This document shows positions 28,383 through 37,788 of a stretch of DNA of 64,000 nt, piece by piece. Numbering within the stretch: position 1 is the first letter of the stretch; each line of letters begins with the position of its first letter. The notes beneath the pieces are model-generated. The model had not been told where the DNA came from. It was given only the letters and a program-made list of their open reading frames with translations, and did no database searches. The DNA comes from Geodermatophilus nigrescens (GTDB lineage: Bacteria; Actinomycetota; Actinomycetes; Mycobacteriales; Geodermatophilaceae). The position numbers and the translations under genes were made by a program. The stretch spans positions 94,149 to 158,148 of the forward strand of contig NZ_FQVX01000006.1 in assembly GCF_900129495.1 (NCBI RefSeq), given 5' to 3'.

Positions 28383-29855
28383 TCACTCCCCGCCGGCGAG
28401 CTTGGCGCGCAGCGCGGCGAGCGCCTCGTCGCTGGCCAGCGTGCCGCCGGTGCTGGCACCGGTGTCACCGGCCGGCGCGTCGCCACCGGAGCTGTAGTTG
28501 CCCCCGGCAGCCGCCTCGGCGTCGGCCTCGCGGGCCGCGGCGATCTGCTTGCGGTGCGCCTCGAAGCGGGACTGGGCCTCGGCGTACTGCCGCTCCCAGG
28601 TCTCGCGGGCCTCGTCGTAGCCCTCGAGCCACTCGCCGGTCTCCGGGTCGAAGCCCTCGGGGTAGATGTAGTTGCCCTGGTCGTCGTAGGAGGCCGACAT
28701 GCCGTAGGCGGCGGGGTCGAACTGCTCCTCGTCGCCGATGACGCCCTCGTTGGCCTGCTTGAGCGACAGCGAGATGCGGCGCCGGTCGAGGTCGATGTCG
28801 ATGACCTTGACGAGGATCTCGTCGCCGACCTGCACGACCTGCTCCGGGATCTCCACGTGGCGCTCGGCCAGCTCGGAGATGTGGACCAGGCCCTCGATGC
28901 CCTCGTCGACCCGGACGAACGCACCGAAGGGCACCAGCTTGGTGACCTTGCCCGGCACGACCTGGCCGATCTGGTGGGTGCGGGCGAACTGACGCCACGG
29001 GTCCTCCTGCGTCGCCTTCAGCGACAGGGAGACCCGCTCGCGGTCGAGGTCGACGTCGAGGACCTCGACGGTGACCTCCTGGCCCACCTCGACGACCTCG
29101 GACGGGTGGTCGATGTGCTTCCAGGACAGCTCGGAGACGTGCACGAGGCCGTCCACGCCGCCCAGGTCGACGAACGCGCCGAAGTTGACGATCGAGGAGA
29201 CGACGCCGGTGCGCACCTGGCCGCGGGCGAGCTTGTTGAGGAACTCGCTGCGGACCTCGGACTGCGTCTGCTCCAGCCACTGCCGGCGGGACAGGACGAC
29301 GTTGTTGCGGTTCTTGTCGAGCTCGATGATCTTGGCCTCGAGCTCGCGGCCCACGTAGGGCTGCAGGTCGCGCACGCGGCGCATCTCGACCAGCGAGGCG
29401 GGAAGGAACCCGCGCAGGCCGATGTCGAGGATGAGGCCGCCCTTGACGACCTCGATGACGGTGCCGGTGACGACCTCGTCGGCTTCCTTCTTGGCCTCGA
29501 TCGTGCCCCAGGCGCGCTCGTACTGGGCGCGCTTCTTGGACAGGATCAGGCGGCCTTCCTTGTCCTCCTTCTGGAGGACGAGGGCTTCCACCTCGTCGCC
29601 GACCTTGACGACCTCGTTGGGGTCGACGTCGTGCTTGATGGACAGCTCGCGCGAGGGGATGACGCCCTCGGTCTTGTAGCCGATGTCCAGCAGCACCTCG
29701 TCCCGGTCGACCTTGACGATGACGCCTTCGACGATGTCGCCGTCGTTGAAGTACTTGATCGTCTGGTCGATCGCGGCGAGGAAGTCCTCGGCGGTGCCGA
29801 TGTCGTTCACCGCGATCTGGGGGGTGCTGGAAGGACGGACCTGGGTGGAGGTCAT
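28383..29855 (-). CDS. rpsA: 30S ribosomal protein S1
   Basis: 490 residues with four S1 OB-fold repeats at about 38-108, 126-190, 212-280 and 297-366. Signatures include [27 protein letters not shown] and [22 protein letters not shown]. An Ala/Gly-rich acidic C-terminal extension of about 120 residues follows (with [20 protein letters not shown]). S1 binds mRNA leaders at the ribosome; four repeats rather than six is the actinobacterial form. ATG at 29855. Neighbouring coaE and polA match the mycobacterial order. Confidence 0.97.
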   Translation of the reverse strand: MTSTQVRPSSTPQIAVNDIGTAEDFLAAIDQTIKYFNDGDIVEGVIVKVDRDEVLLDIGYKTEGVIPSRELSIKHDVDPNEVVKVGDEVEALVLQKEDKEGRLILSKKRAQYERAWGTIEAKKEADEVVTGTVIEVVKGGLILDIGLRGFLPASLVEMRRVRDLQPYVGRELEAKIIELDKNRNNVVLSRRQWLEQTQSEVRSEFLNKLARGQVRTGVVSSIVNFGAFVDLGGVDGLVHVSELSWKHIDHPSEVVEVGQEVTVEVLDVDLDRERVSLSLKATQEDPWRQFARTHQIGQVVPGKVTKLVPFGAFVRVDEGIEGLVHISELAERHVEIPEQVVQVGDEILVKVIDIDLDRRRISLSLKQANEGVIGDEEQFDPAAYGMSASYDDQGNYIYPEGFDPETGEWLEGYDEARETWERQYAEAQSRFEAHRKQIAAAREADAEAAAGGNYSSGGDAPAGDTGASTGGTLASDEALAALRAKLAGGE

Positions 29856-30068
29856 GTGGTCGAGTGCTCCGGACGGGGGATGCGTAGGGACGGGGTGTCG
29901 CGGCCGGGTGACCGCGGATGCGGGGAGAGCCGGCGCGCGCCGATCCCTTGCGGGTACAGCACTAACAGACCTCAGGCGCATTCCCATGGTACGGACGCGG
30001 GCGCGCGCGGGTCCACCTGGGTGGGCGACCTCTGCCGGTCGGCCGCGGCGTGTCACGCTGGGCGTGTC

Positions 30069-30908
30069 ATGATGCCGCCCCCCGCGCTCCCCCTCGGGCC
30101 CGACGGCTACCCCGCCGCGGGCGGGGTCGAGCGCCGCCCGGCCGGCGCCGGCGAGTCGTCCCGCGCCAACCGCGGCTGGTGGGACGCCGCGGCGCCCGCC
30201 TACCTCGCCGAGCACGGCGCCGACCTCGGCGACGTCGACTTCCTGTGGTGCCCGGAGGGGCTGCGGGAGGCCGACGCGCACCTGCTCGGCGACGTCGCCG
30301 GGCGGCGGGTGCTCGAGGTCGGCTGCGGGTCGGCGCCGTGCGCGCGCTGGCTGCGCCGGGCGGGGGCCGACGTCGTCGCGCTGGACCTGTCGGCCGGGAT
30401 GCTCGCCCGGGCCGCGCAGCTGGGGCGCAGCACCGGCACGCCCGTCCCGCTGCTGCAGGCCGACGCCGGCGCGCTGCCGCTGGCCGCCGCGTCGTTCGAC
30501 GTCGTCTGCTCGGCGTTCGGCGGGCTGCCGTTCGTGGCCGACGTCGAGGGGGCGCTGACCGAGGTGGCGCGGGTGCTGCGGCCCGGCGGGCGGTTCGCGG
30601 CGTCGGTGAACCACCCGTTCCGCTGGCCGCTGCCGGACTCCCCCGACCCGGACGACCTGCGGATCGTGTCGTCCTACTTCGACCGGCGGCCCTACGTGGA
30701 GACCGACGGTGCGGGGCGCACCGTCTACGTCGAGCACCACCGCACGGTCGGCGACTGGGTGCGCGCCGTCGTCGGGGCCGGCCTGGTGCTCGACGACCTG
30801 GTCGAGCCGGAGTGGACGCCCGGGCGCACGCAGGAGTGGGGCCAGTGGTCGCCGGCCCGCGGCGCGCTGGTGCCCGGGACGATGGTCCTGGTCGCGCACC
30901 GGCCCTGA
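30069..30908 (+). CDS. Class I SAM-dependent methyltransferase
   Basis: 279 residues. Motif I is [17 protein letters not shown], with the acidic end of beta-2 in [14 protein letters not shown] and motif II/III in [16 protein letters not shown] and [15 protein letters not shown]. This is a Methyltransf_11-type protein; the substrate is unknown. The N-terminal 40 residues are Pro/Gly-rich. Either of two consecutive ATG codons (30069, 30072) could be the start. Divergent from rpsA. Confidence 0.88.
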   Translation: MMPPPALPLGPDGYPAAGGVERRPAGAGESSRANRGWWDAAAPAYLAEHGADLGDVDFLWCPEGLREADAHLLGDVAGRRVLEVGCGSAPCARWLRRAGADVVALDLSAGMLARAAQLGRSTGTPVPLLQADAGALPLAAASFDVVCSAFGGLPFVADVEGALTEVARVLRPGGRFAASVNHPFRWPLPDSPDPDDLRIVSSYFDRRPYVETDGAGRTVYVEHHRTVGDWVRAVVGAGLVLDDLVEPEWTPGRTQEWGQWSPARGALVPGTMVLVAHRP

Positions 30909-31003
30909 GGTCCCGTGCGGCGACCCGTGGCCCCGCGGAGCGGCCCGGAGCACACTGCGCGCCGTCGTCCGGCACGTCCGGGGCCGGCGGCCGAGGAGGC
31001 GAC

Positions 31004-31255
31004 ATGCCGCTGTACATGGACGTCCACCACAAGGTCGACGGTCTGACCGCCGACGCGGTCCACGGGGCGCACCAGCGCGACCTCGAGGTCCAGGAGAAGT
31101 ACGGCGTCCGCTACGAGAGGTACTGGTTCGACGAGGCCTCGGGCAAGGTCTTCTGCCTGGTGCACGCACCCGACGCCGAGTCCGCCGCGGCGGTGCACCG
31201 GGAGGCGCACGGCCTGGTCGCCGACGAGATCACCGAGGTCCACGAGGGCTCCTGA
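31004..31255 (+). CDS. DUF4242 (SCO4226-like nickel-binding) small protein
   Basis: 83 residues: [19 protein letters not shown], then [26 protein letters not shown], then [18 protein letters not shown]. It matches the DUF4242 ferredoxin-like fold whose Streptomyces member SCO4226 binds nickel; the family's function is otherwise unclear. GAGGAGGCGAC precedes the ATG. A strong hairpin follows. Confidence 0.88.
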   Translation: MPLYMDVHHKVDGLTADAVHGAHQRDLEVQEKYGVRYERYWFDEASGKVFCLVHAPDAESAAAVHREAHGLVADEITEVHEGS

Positions 31256-31260
31256 CGCCG

Positions 31261-31297
31261 CACCCTGACCCTCCACGTCAGGTGGAGGGTCAGGGTG
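31261..31297. terminator. Bidirectional hairpin between the DUF4242 gene and polA
   Basis: A perfect 16-bp stem (CACCCTGACCCTCCAC and complement) with a 5-base loop, between the DUF4242 stop at 31255 and the convergent polA stop at 31302. Confidence 0.65.
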
Positions 31298-31301
31298 GTC
31301 G

Positions 31302-34040
31302 TCAGTGGGCGGCGGCGTCCCAGCTGCTGCCGACGCCAACGGAGACCTCCAGCGGCACCGACAGCTCCGCCGCGCCGGCCATCTCCCGGCGGACCAGCGC
31401 CTCCAGCGCCTCCCGCTCCCCCGGCGCCACCTCGAGCACGAGTTCGTCGTGCACCTGCAGCAGCATCCGCGACCGCAGGCCCTCGGCCTCGATCCCCCGC
31501 TCGACGCCGAGCATCGCCACCTTGATGACGTCGGCCGCCGAGCCCTGGATCGGGGCGTTGAGCGCCATCCGCTCGGCCATCTGCCGGCGCTGGCCGTTGT
31601 CGCTGGTCAGGTCCGGCAGGTACCGGCGCCGGCCGAGCGTGGTCTCGGTGTAGCCGCGCAGCCGGGCCTCCTCGACGACGCCGTCGAGGTAGTCGCGGAT
31701 GCCGCCGAAGCGCTCGAAGTAGGCGTGCATCTGACCGCGCGCCTCCTCCGGGGTGATCCGCAGCTGCTGCGCGAGCCCGTAGGCCGACAGCCCGTAGGCC
31801 AGGCCGTAGCTCATCGCCTTGATCCGCCGGCGCATCTCCGGGTCGACCTGGTCGATCGGGATGTCGTAGGCCCGCGACGCGACGAAGGAGTGCAGGTCCT
31901 CCCCCGAGGTGAACGCCTCGATCAGCCCGGCGTCCTCCGACAGGTGGGCCATGATCCGCATCTCGATCTGGCTGTAGTCGGCCGTCATCAGCGTCTCGTA
32001 GCCGCTGCCGACGACGAACGCCTGCCGGATCCGGCGGCCCTCGGCGGTCCGGATCGGGATGTTCTGCAGGTTCGGGTCGGTCGAGGACAGCCGGCCCGTG
32101 GCGGCGATCGTCTGCTGGAACGTGGTGTGGATGCGGCCACCGTCGTCGACCATGGGGATCAGCCCGTCGATGACCGTGCGCAGCCGCGTGACGTCGCGGT
32201 GGCGCATCAGGTGCTCGAGGAAGGGGTGCCCGGTCTGCGCCAGCAGCGAGGTGAGCGCCTCGGCGTCGGTGGTGTACCCGGACTTGATCTTCTTGGTCTT
32301 CGGCAGGCCCAGCTCGTCGAACAGCACCGCCTGCAGCTGCTTGGGCGAGCCGAGGTTGATCTCCCGGCCGATGACGGCGTAGGCCTCGGCGGCCGCGGCG
32401 GCCACGCCCTCGGCGAACTCGCGCTGCAGCTCGGTGAGCAGGTCCATGTCGGCGGCGATGCCGCGCTGCTCCATCCGGGCGAGCACCCGGGTGAGCGGCA
32501 GCTCCATCCCCTCGAGGAGGTGGTCGCCGCCCTTCTGGCCGAGCACCTGCTCGAGGGCGTCGGAGAGGTCGTTGACCGCGACGGCCTTGAGGACGTCGGC
32601 GTGCGCGGCCTCGGCGGCGATGTCGGCCTCGGTGGGGCCCATCCCGTCGAGCGTCATCTGGCTCTCGGGCTCGGCGGCGTCCTTGAGCTCCCGCTTGAGG
32701 TAGCGCACCGAGAGGTCGGCGAGGTCGAACGAGCGCTGCCCCGGCGTGGCCAGGTAGGCGGCGAGCGCGGTGTCGCTGACCAGGCCCCGCAGGTCCCACC
32801 CGCGCGCCCACACGGCGAGCAGCGGGCCCTTGACGTCGTGGGCGACCTTCTCGACGGCGGGGTCGGACAGCCACTCGGCCAGCGCCTGCTCGTCGGCGGC
32901 GTCCAGGCCCGGCCCGAGGTCGACGAAGACGGCGTGGTCGTCGCCGGCGGCCAGCGCGATCCCGGTCAGCTCCCCGGTGCCGCGGCCCCAGGTGCCGCGC
33001 AGGACCACCCCGGTGCGGCCGGTGCGGGCGTGCGCGTCGAGCCAGGCGCCGAGCTCCCCGGGGGCCACCTCGTCGGCGGTCACGTCGAAGCCGCCCTCGA
33101 CCTCCGGCTCCGCGCTGCTGAGCGTGGCGAACAGCCGGTCGCGGAGCACCCGGAACTGCAGGTTGTCGAAGAGGGTGTGCACCTCGTTGCGGTCCCAGGC
33201 GCGGACGGCGAGGTCCTGCGGGCCGAGCTCGAGGGACACCTGCCGGTCGAGCTCGGTGAGCCGCCGGTTCTGCAGGACCGACGACAGGTGCTCGCGCAGC
33301 TTCTCCCCGACCTTGCCCTTCACCGTGTTGACCCGATCGACGAGCTCGTCGAGGGAGCCGTACTCGCGGATCCACTTGGCCGCGGTCTTCTCCCCCACGC
33401 TCGGGATGCTGGGGAGGTTGTCGCTCGGGTCGCCCCGCAGCGCCGCGAAGTCGGGGTACTGGACCGGGGTCAGCCCGTACTTGGTCTCGACCTCCTCCGG
33501 GGTGAACCGGGTGAGGTCGGAGACGCCCTTGCGCGGGTACAGCACGGTCACGTGCTCGTTGACCAGCTGCAGCGCGTCGCGGTCGCCGGTGCAGATGAGC
33601 ACGTCCATGCCCTGCTCGACGGCCTGCACGGTGAGCGTGGCGATGACGTCGTCGGCCTCGTAGCCCGGCGCGGTGATCACCGGGACGCGCAGGGCGCCGA
33701 GCACCTCCTGGATGAGGCTCACCTGTCCGCGGAAGTCGGTGGGGCTCTCGCTGCGGTTGGCCTTGTACTCCGCGTAGATCTCGCTGCGGAAGGTCTGCCG
33801 GCCGACGTCGAAGGCGACGGCGAGGTGCGTCGGCTGCTCGTCGCGCAGCACGTTGATCAGCATCGACGTGAAGCCGTAGACGGCGTTGGTGGGCTGGCCC
33901 GTCGTCGTGGAGAAGTTCTCCACCGGCAGCGCGAAGAACGCGCGGTAGGCCAGCGAGTGCCCGTCGAGGAGCAGCAGGCGCGGCCGCGTCCCCGGACTCG
34001 AGGGGGCGGTGGGCGCGGAGGTGGTCACCGGAGCGGACAT
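31302..34040 (-). CDS. polA: DNA polymerase I
   Basis: 912 residues. 5'-3' exonuclease domain at about 20-310 (LLLLDGHSLAYRAFFALP, ITAPGYEADDVIATL, DNLPSIPSVGEKTAAKWI). Then a 3'-5' exonuclease-like domain in which the usual DxE motif is replaced (TGVVLRGTWGRGTGELTG), so proofreading is probably absent, as in other actinobacterial Pol I. The polymerase has motif A (TADYSQIEMRIMAHL), motif B (KAMSYGLAYGLSAYGLA) and motif C (LQVHDELVLEV). ATG 34040 gives the expected N terminus. Confidence 0.97.
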   Translation of the reverse strand: MSAPVTTSAPTAPSSPGTRPRLLLLDGHSLAYRAFFALPVENFSTTTGQPTNAVYGFTSMLINVLRDEQPTHLAVAFDVGRQTFRSEIYAEYKANRSESPTDFRGQVSLIQEVLGALRVPVITAPGYEADDVIATLTVQAVEQGMDVLICTGDRDALQLVNEHVTVLYPRKGVSDLTRFTPEEVETKYGLTPVQYPDFAALRGDPSDNLPSIPSVGEKTAAKWIREYGSLDELVDRVNTVKGKVGEKLREHLSSVLQNRRLTELDRQVSLELGPQDLAVRAWDRNEVHTLFDNLQFRVLRDRLFATLSSAEPEVEGGFDVTADEVAPGELGAWLDAHARTGRTGVVLRGTWGRGTGELTGIALAAGDDHAVFVDLGPGLDAADEQALAEWLSDPAVEKVAHDVKGPLLAVWARGWDLRGLVSDTALAAYLATPGQRSFDLADLSVRYLKRELKDAAEPESQMTLDGMGPTEADIAAEAAHADVLKAVAVNDLSDALEQVLGQKGGDHLLEGMELPLTRVLARMEQRGIAADMDLLTELQREFAEGVAAAAAEAYAVIGREINLGSPKQLQAVLFDELGLPKTKKIKSGYTTDAEALTSLLAQTGHPFLEHLMRHRDVTRLRTVIDGLIPMVDDGGRIHTTFQQTIAATGRLSSTDPNLQNIPIRTAEGRRIRQAFVVGSGYETLMTADYSQIEMRIMAHLSEDAGLIEAFTSGEDLHSFVASRAYDIPIDQVDPEMRRRIKAMSYGLAYGLSAYGLAQQLRITPEEARGQMHAYFERFGGIRDYLDGVVEEARLRGYTETTLGRRRYLPDLTSDNGQRRQMAERMALNAPIQGSAADVIKVAMLGVERGIEAEGLRSRMLLQVHDELVLEVAPGEREALEALVRREMAGAAELSVPLEVSVGVGSSWDAAAH

Positions 34041-34112
34041 CGACGACGATCCTAGGTCCGCACGACGACGTTCCCGGCCCCTGCCGGGCCGTCCCCGCGG
34101 CCGCTGGCTAGC

Positions 34113-34526
34113 GTGCCGGGGGTGACGACGCCTCCCCCGGAGTGGCTGCCGCCGAGCGCGGCCAGCCCGCTCGACGACAAGCTCGGCATCGAGATCGTCG
34201 ACTTCCGGCCCGACCGGCTCGTGGCCACCATGCCGGTCGAGGGCAACCAGCAGCCCTTCGGCCTGCTGCACGGCGGCGCCACCTGCTCGCTGGTGGAGAC
34301 CGTCGGCTCGTGGGCGGCGATGATCAACGCCGGCCCCGGGAAGAAGGCCGTCGGCGTCGAGCTCAACGCCAGCTACCTCCGCGCGGCCACGTCGGGCACG
34401 GTCACCGCCGTCTGCACGCCCGCGCGGATCGGCCGCACGCTGTCGACGTTCATGGTCGAGGTCACCGACGACCGCGGCCGCCGGACGGCGACCGCCCGGC
34501 TGACCTGCGCGATCCTGCCCGCCTGA
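34113..34526 (+). CDS. Hotdog-fold thioesterase (PaaI/MenI-like)
   Basis: 137 residues. The hotdog core LLHGGATCSLVETVGSWAAM carries the catalytic acidic residue in the central helix; other strands are LVATMPVEGNQQPFG, VGVELNASYLRAATSG and TARLTCAILPA. Hydrolyses acyl-CoA thioesters; the DHNA-CoA or phenylacetyl-CoA type cannot be told apart here. GTG 34113 or GTG 34122 may be the start. Divergent from polA. Confidence 0.9.
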   Translation: MPGVTTPPPEWLPPSAASPLDDKLGIEIVDFRPDRLVATMPVEGNQQPFGLLHGGATCSLVETVGSWAAMINAGPGKKAVGVELNASYLRAATSGTVTAVCTPARIGRTLSTFMVEVTDDRGRRTATARLTCAILPA

Positions 34527-34551
34527 CCGGCCCAGCGGACCGGCCCGGCTC

Positions 34552-35217
34552 TCAGCGCGCCCGGGCCGGCGCCTCGGGACGCACGTCGGTCGGGACCACC
34601 ACGGGCAGCACGCGCGGCAGCGGCGGGCGGCGGCGCGGCACCGGCCGCCGCGGCAGGCTCAGCCCGCCGCGCAGCCGGCCGGCCAGCACCCGCGCGAGCG
34701 TCTCCCGCGGCACGATCCGGCGGGTGGTGAGCGGGGCGAAGCCCATCCGGGCGAAGAACCGCTGCCGCTCGGCCTCGTGCCCGCCGACGGCGGCGACGAC
34801 GTGGAGGGCGCCCAGTTCCTCGGCGTAGGCGGCCGCGGCGGCGAGCAGCGCGGTGCCCGCGCCGTGCCGGCGGTGGTCGCGGTGCACGACGAGGTTGTCG
34901 ACGGTCACCTGGGGGACGCCGAGCACCGTCGACAGCGGGTCCAGCCCGAGCACCGCGAGGCCGACGGCGACCTCGCCGGCCGAGTCCGGACCCGGCGCGG
35001 CGTCGCCCGGCAGCACGGCGAGCACGACCCGGTGACCGGGGTCGGCGAGCAGCCGGCGGAACCCGACCGCCGCGGCGGCGCCCGGCGTCTGGCCGGTGAG
35101 CACCCCCTCGGCGTGGGCCTCGGCGCGGTGCTGCCGTACGAGCGACAGCACCGCGGGCAGGTCCTCGGGACGCGCCACGCGCGTCGTGACGCCAGACCGC
35201 TGACCGGTTCCTGACAC
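34552..35217 (-). CDS. GNAT family N-acetyltransferase
   Basis: 221 residues. A GNAT core with acetyl-CoA loop VTVDNLVVHRDHRRHGAGTALL, then ALHVVAAVGGHEAERQRFFARMGFAPLTTRRIV. The last 50 residues are Arg/Pro-rich and not part of the fold. I chose GTG 35217 because GGGGAGG lies six bases upstream; the frame extends to 35307 without homology. Substrate unknown. Confidence 0.85.
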   Translation of the reverse strand: MSGTGQRSGVTTRVARPEDLPAVLSLVRQHRAEAHAEGVLTGQTPGAAAAVGFRRLLADPGHRVVLAVLPGDAAPGPDSAGEVAVGLAVLGLDPLSTVLGVPQVTVDNLVVHRDHRRHGAGTALLAAAAAYAEELGALHVVAAVGGHEAERQRFFARMGFAPLTTRRIVPRETLARVLAGRLRGGLSLPRRPVPRRRPPLPRVLPVVVPTDVRPEAPARAR

Positions 35218-35398
35218 GGGAGTCCTCCCCTGGACGGTGGCGAGATCGTCCACCCGGTCCCGCGGCTCGCCCGCGGCGACGCGCCGGGGTGGGACAGGAG
35301 TGATCACCGCGGCCCGCCGGAGATCTCGCTCGGGTCACAGGTGGGACTCGAGGGAACGGCGACGCAACAGGCCTGGGTTACCGTCACGCCTCCTGCCC

Positions 35399-35422
35399 GC
35401 GCAGTGTCCTTCGACACTGCGC
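35399..35422 (+). promoter_or_regulatory. Perfect inverted repeat in the livH leader
   Basis: GCGCAGTGTC, loop CTTC, then the exact complement: a 10-bp stem ending 29 bases before the livH start codon and 14 bases before its GGGAGG ribosome site. It is too short and too close to the start to be an ordinary terminator. It could be an operator or an RNA hairpin affecting translation; no protein or ligand can be named. Confidence 0.45.
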
Positions 35423-35451
35423 CTGAGCACTGCCACGACCAGGGAGGTTGT

Positions 35452-36786
35452 GTGAGGCACCCGTCAGCCACCTCGGGGCGACCCGGGCCGCACCGGAGCG
35501 CGATCCGCCCGGGCCCCGGCGCCGTCGCCCGAGGCGTGCTGCTGCGGCTCCTGCTCGTCCTCGTCGCCGCCACCGGGATGGCCTTCCTGGCCCCCGGGAT
35601 CGCGAGCGCCGAGGGTGAGCAGGTGCTGGGCACGTTGCAGACCAGCCGGTCCGGCCCCATCGAGGGCGTCGAGGTCACCGTCACCCAAGCCGGCGGCCAG
35701 GAGATCGACAGCGTCGAGACCGACGAGGAGGGCCGCTGGTCGGTCGACCTCCCCGGCCCCGGTGACTACACCGTCACCATCGACGCCGACGACCTGCCCG
35801 AGGGCGTGGAGCTGGCCGGAGCGGACAACCGCACCGTCACCGTCGACGAGGGTCGCCGCCAGGCGGTCATCATCGGGCTCGAGGACGGCAGCCGCGGCGG
35901 CGGGGGCGGCACGGTCCGCGCCGTCCAGCTGCTCGTCGACGGCATCCGGTTCGGCCTGCTGATCGCCATGGCCGCCGTCGGCCTGTCGCTGATCTTCGGC
36001 ACCACCGGCCTGACCAACTTCGCGCACGGCGAGCTGGTCACGATCGGCGCCGTCGTCGCCTGGTACGTCAACGTCTCCGGCGGCGTCCCGCTCATCGCCG
36101 CGACGCTGATCGCGATGGTCGCCGGCGCAGCCGTCGGCGCCCTCAACGAGCTCGCGCTGTGGCGCCCGCTGCGCCGCCGCGGCACCGGCCTGATCGCCGC
36201 GCTCGTGGTCTCGATCGGCCTGTCGCTGCTGCTGCGCTACCTGATCCAGATCGTCTACGGCGGGCGGTCGAGCCCGTACCAGGTCGCCACCGGGCGGGCC
36301 GTCGACTACGGCCTGTTCACGCTGACCAACCGCGCGCTCGTGTCGATCGTCGTGTCGCTCGTCGTCCTGGTGCTGGTGGCCGTGATGCTGCAGCGCACCA
36401 AGATCGGCAAGGCCATGCGCGCGGTCGCCGACAACCGCGACCTCGCCGCGTCCTCGGGCATCGACGTCAACCGCGTCATCCTCGTCGTCTGGATGATGGG
36501 TGGCGCGCTGGCCGCGCTCGGCGGCGTGCTGCTGGGCCTGTCCGACCAGGTGCAGTGGGACATGGGCTTCCGCCTGCTGCTGCTGATGTTCGCCGGCGTC
36601 ACCCTCGGTGGCCTCGGCACCGCCTACGGCGCCCTCGTGGGCAGCCTCATCGTGGGCGTGTTCGTGCAGATGTCGACCCTCGTCATCCCGAATGACGTGA
36701 AGTACGTCGGAGGGCTGCTGCTCTTGATCGTCATCCTCGTCATCCGGCCCCAGGGCATCCTGGGCAGCCGGGTCCGGATCGGCTGA
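35452..36786 (+). CDS. livH: Branched-chain amino-acid ABC transporter permease (LivH) with exported N-terminal domain
   Basis: 444 residues. Residues 1-53 are a signal peptide or first helix (LLLRLLLVLVAATGMAFLAPGIASA). Residues about 55-145 form a beta-sandwich-like domain (VEVTVTQAGGQEIDSVETDE, then EGRWSVDLPGPGDYTVTI) of the carboxypeptidase-regulatory or SpaA type. After a Gly-rich hinge the usual LivH permease begins (AVQLLVDGIRFGLLIAMAAVGLSL), with GLTNFAHGELVTIGA and AMRAVADNRDLAASSGIDV. Start GTG 35452 follows GGGAGGTT. First gene of livHMGF. Confidence 0.93.
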   Translation: MRHPSATSGRPGPHRSAIRPGPGAVARGVLLRLLLVLVAATGMAFLAPGIASAEGEQVLGTLQTSRSGPIEGVEVTVTQAGGQEIDSVETDEEGRWSVDLPGPGDYTVTIDADDLPEGVELAGADNRTVTVDEGRRQAVIIGLEDGSRGGGGGTVRAVQLLVDGIRFGLLIAMAAVGLSLIFGTTGLTNFAHGELVTIGAVVAWYVNVSGGVPLIAATLIAMVAGAAVGALNELALWRPLRRRGTGLIAALVVSIGLSLLLRYLIQIVYGGRSSPYQVATGRAVDYGLFTLTNRALVSIVVSLVVLVLVAVMLQRTKIGKAMRAVADNRDLAASSGIDVNRVILVVWMMGGALAALGGVLLGLSDQVQWDMGFRLLLLMFAGVTLGGLGTAYGALVGSLIVGVFVQMSTLVIPNDVKYVGGLLLLIVILVIRPQGILGSRVRIG

Positions 36787-36789
36787 GCC

Positions 36790-37788
36790 ATGGGTGACCT
36801 CATCGACGCCCTGGCCGTCGCCCTCAAGGCCGGCCTCGGCTTCCAGGCGATCTTCTTCGCCCTGCTGGCCATCGGCATCAACGTGCAGTTCGGCTACGCC
36901 GGCCTGCTGAACTTCGGTCAGATCGCGTTCGCCCTGCTGGGCGGCTTCGGCATCGCGATCTCGGTCAGCCAGTGGGGCCTGCCCTTCTGGGTGGGCGTCG
37001 TCGTGGGCCTCGCGGCCGCGGTCGTCCTCGCCCTCCTGCTCGGCCTGCCGACCCTGCGGCTGCGCGCGGACTACCTGGCCATCGCGACCATCGCGACGGC
37101 GGAGGGCCTGCGGCTGCTGTTCCGGTCGGTGTCGGCCACGCCGGTCACCAACGGCACCCGGGGCCTGTCGTCGTTCAACGGCGACTTCATCTCCCTCGCC
37201 CCGTGGGCGACCAACGAGCGCTACCGCATCCTCGGCACCAGCTGGTCCGGCGGCGAGCTCTGGGTCGCCGTCGTCGGCTGGGTGCTGGTCATCCTGGCCT
37301 GCCTGCTCGTCTGGGCGCTCATGCGCAGCCCCTGGGGCCGCGTGCTCAAGTCGATCCGCGAGGACGAGGACGCCGTCCGCGCCCTGGGCAAGAACGTCTA
37401 CGTCTACAAGATGCAGGCGCTGGTCCTCGGCGGCATCCTCGGCGCGCTCGGTGGGATGGTGTACGCCGTGGGCACCGGATCGGCCGTCCCCGACCAGTAC
37501 CAGAACGCCAACACGTTCCTCGCCTACGCCGCCCTGATCCTCGGTGGCGCCGCGCGCGTGCTGGGTCCGGTGGTCGGGTCGATCATCCTGCTGTTCATCC
37601 TGCAGTTCGCCGACACCGGTCTGCGGCTGCTCATCGACAACGGCATCATCCCCGAGGGCCTGCTGTCCTCCACCGACGTCGCGCAGATCCGCTTCGTGCT
37701 CGTGGGTGTCGGGTTGATGCTGCTGCTGGTCTTCCGCCCGCAGGGCATCTTCGGAGACCGACGAGAGGTGATGCTCGATGCCCGCTGA
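36790..37788 (+). CDS. livM: Branched-chain amino-acid ABC transporter permease (LivM)
   Basis: 332 residues with eight to ten membrane helices. Family motifs: AIGINVQFGYAGLLNFGQIAFALLGGF, LPTLRLRADYLAIATIATAEGLRL, and the EAA-like loop SPWGRVLKSIREDEDAVRALGKNVY that contacts the ATPases. It starts three bases after livH and overlaps livG by 11 bases. Works with LivH as the transmembrane pair. Confidence 0.96.
   Translation: MGDLIDALAVALKAGLGFQAIFFALLAIGINVQFGYAGLLNFGQIAFALLGGFGIAISVSQWGLPFWVGVVVGLAAAVVLALLLGLPTLRLRADYLAIATIATAEGLRLLFRSVSATPVTNGTRGLSSFNGDFISLAPWATNERYRILGTSWSGGELWVAVVGWVLVILACLLVWALMRSPWGRVLKSIREDEDAVRALGKNVYVYKMQALVLGGILGALGGMVYAVGTGSAVPDQYQNANTFLAYAALILGGAARVLGPVVGSIILLFILQFADTGLRLLIDNGIIPEGLLSSTDVAQIRFVLVGVGLMLLLVFRPQGIFGDRREVMLDAR

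Noticed and set aside
34113..34526. The polA-divergent hotdog gene read as a stand-alone MenI.
   Set aside because: The fold and catalytic helix are clear, but nothing in the sequence or neighbours separates DHNA-CoA thioesterase from PaaI-type enzymes, so I kept the broader call.
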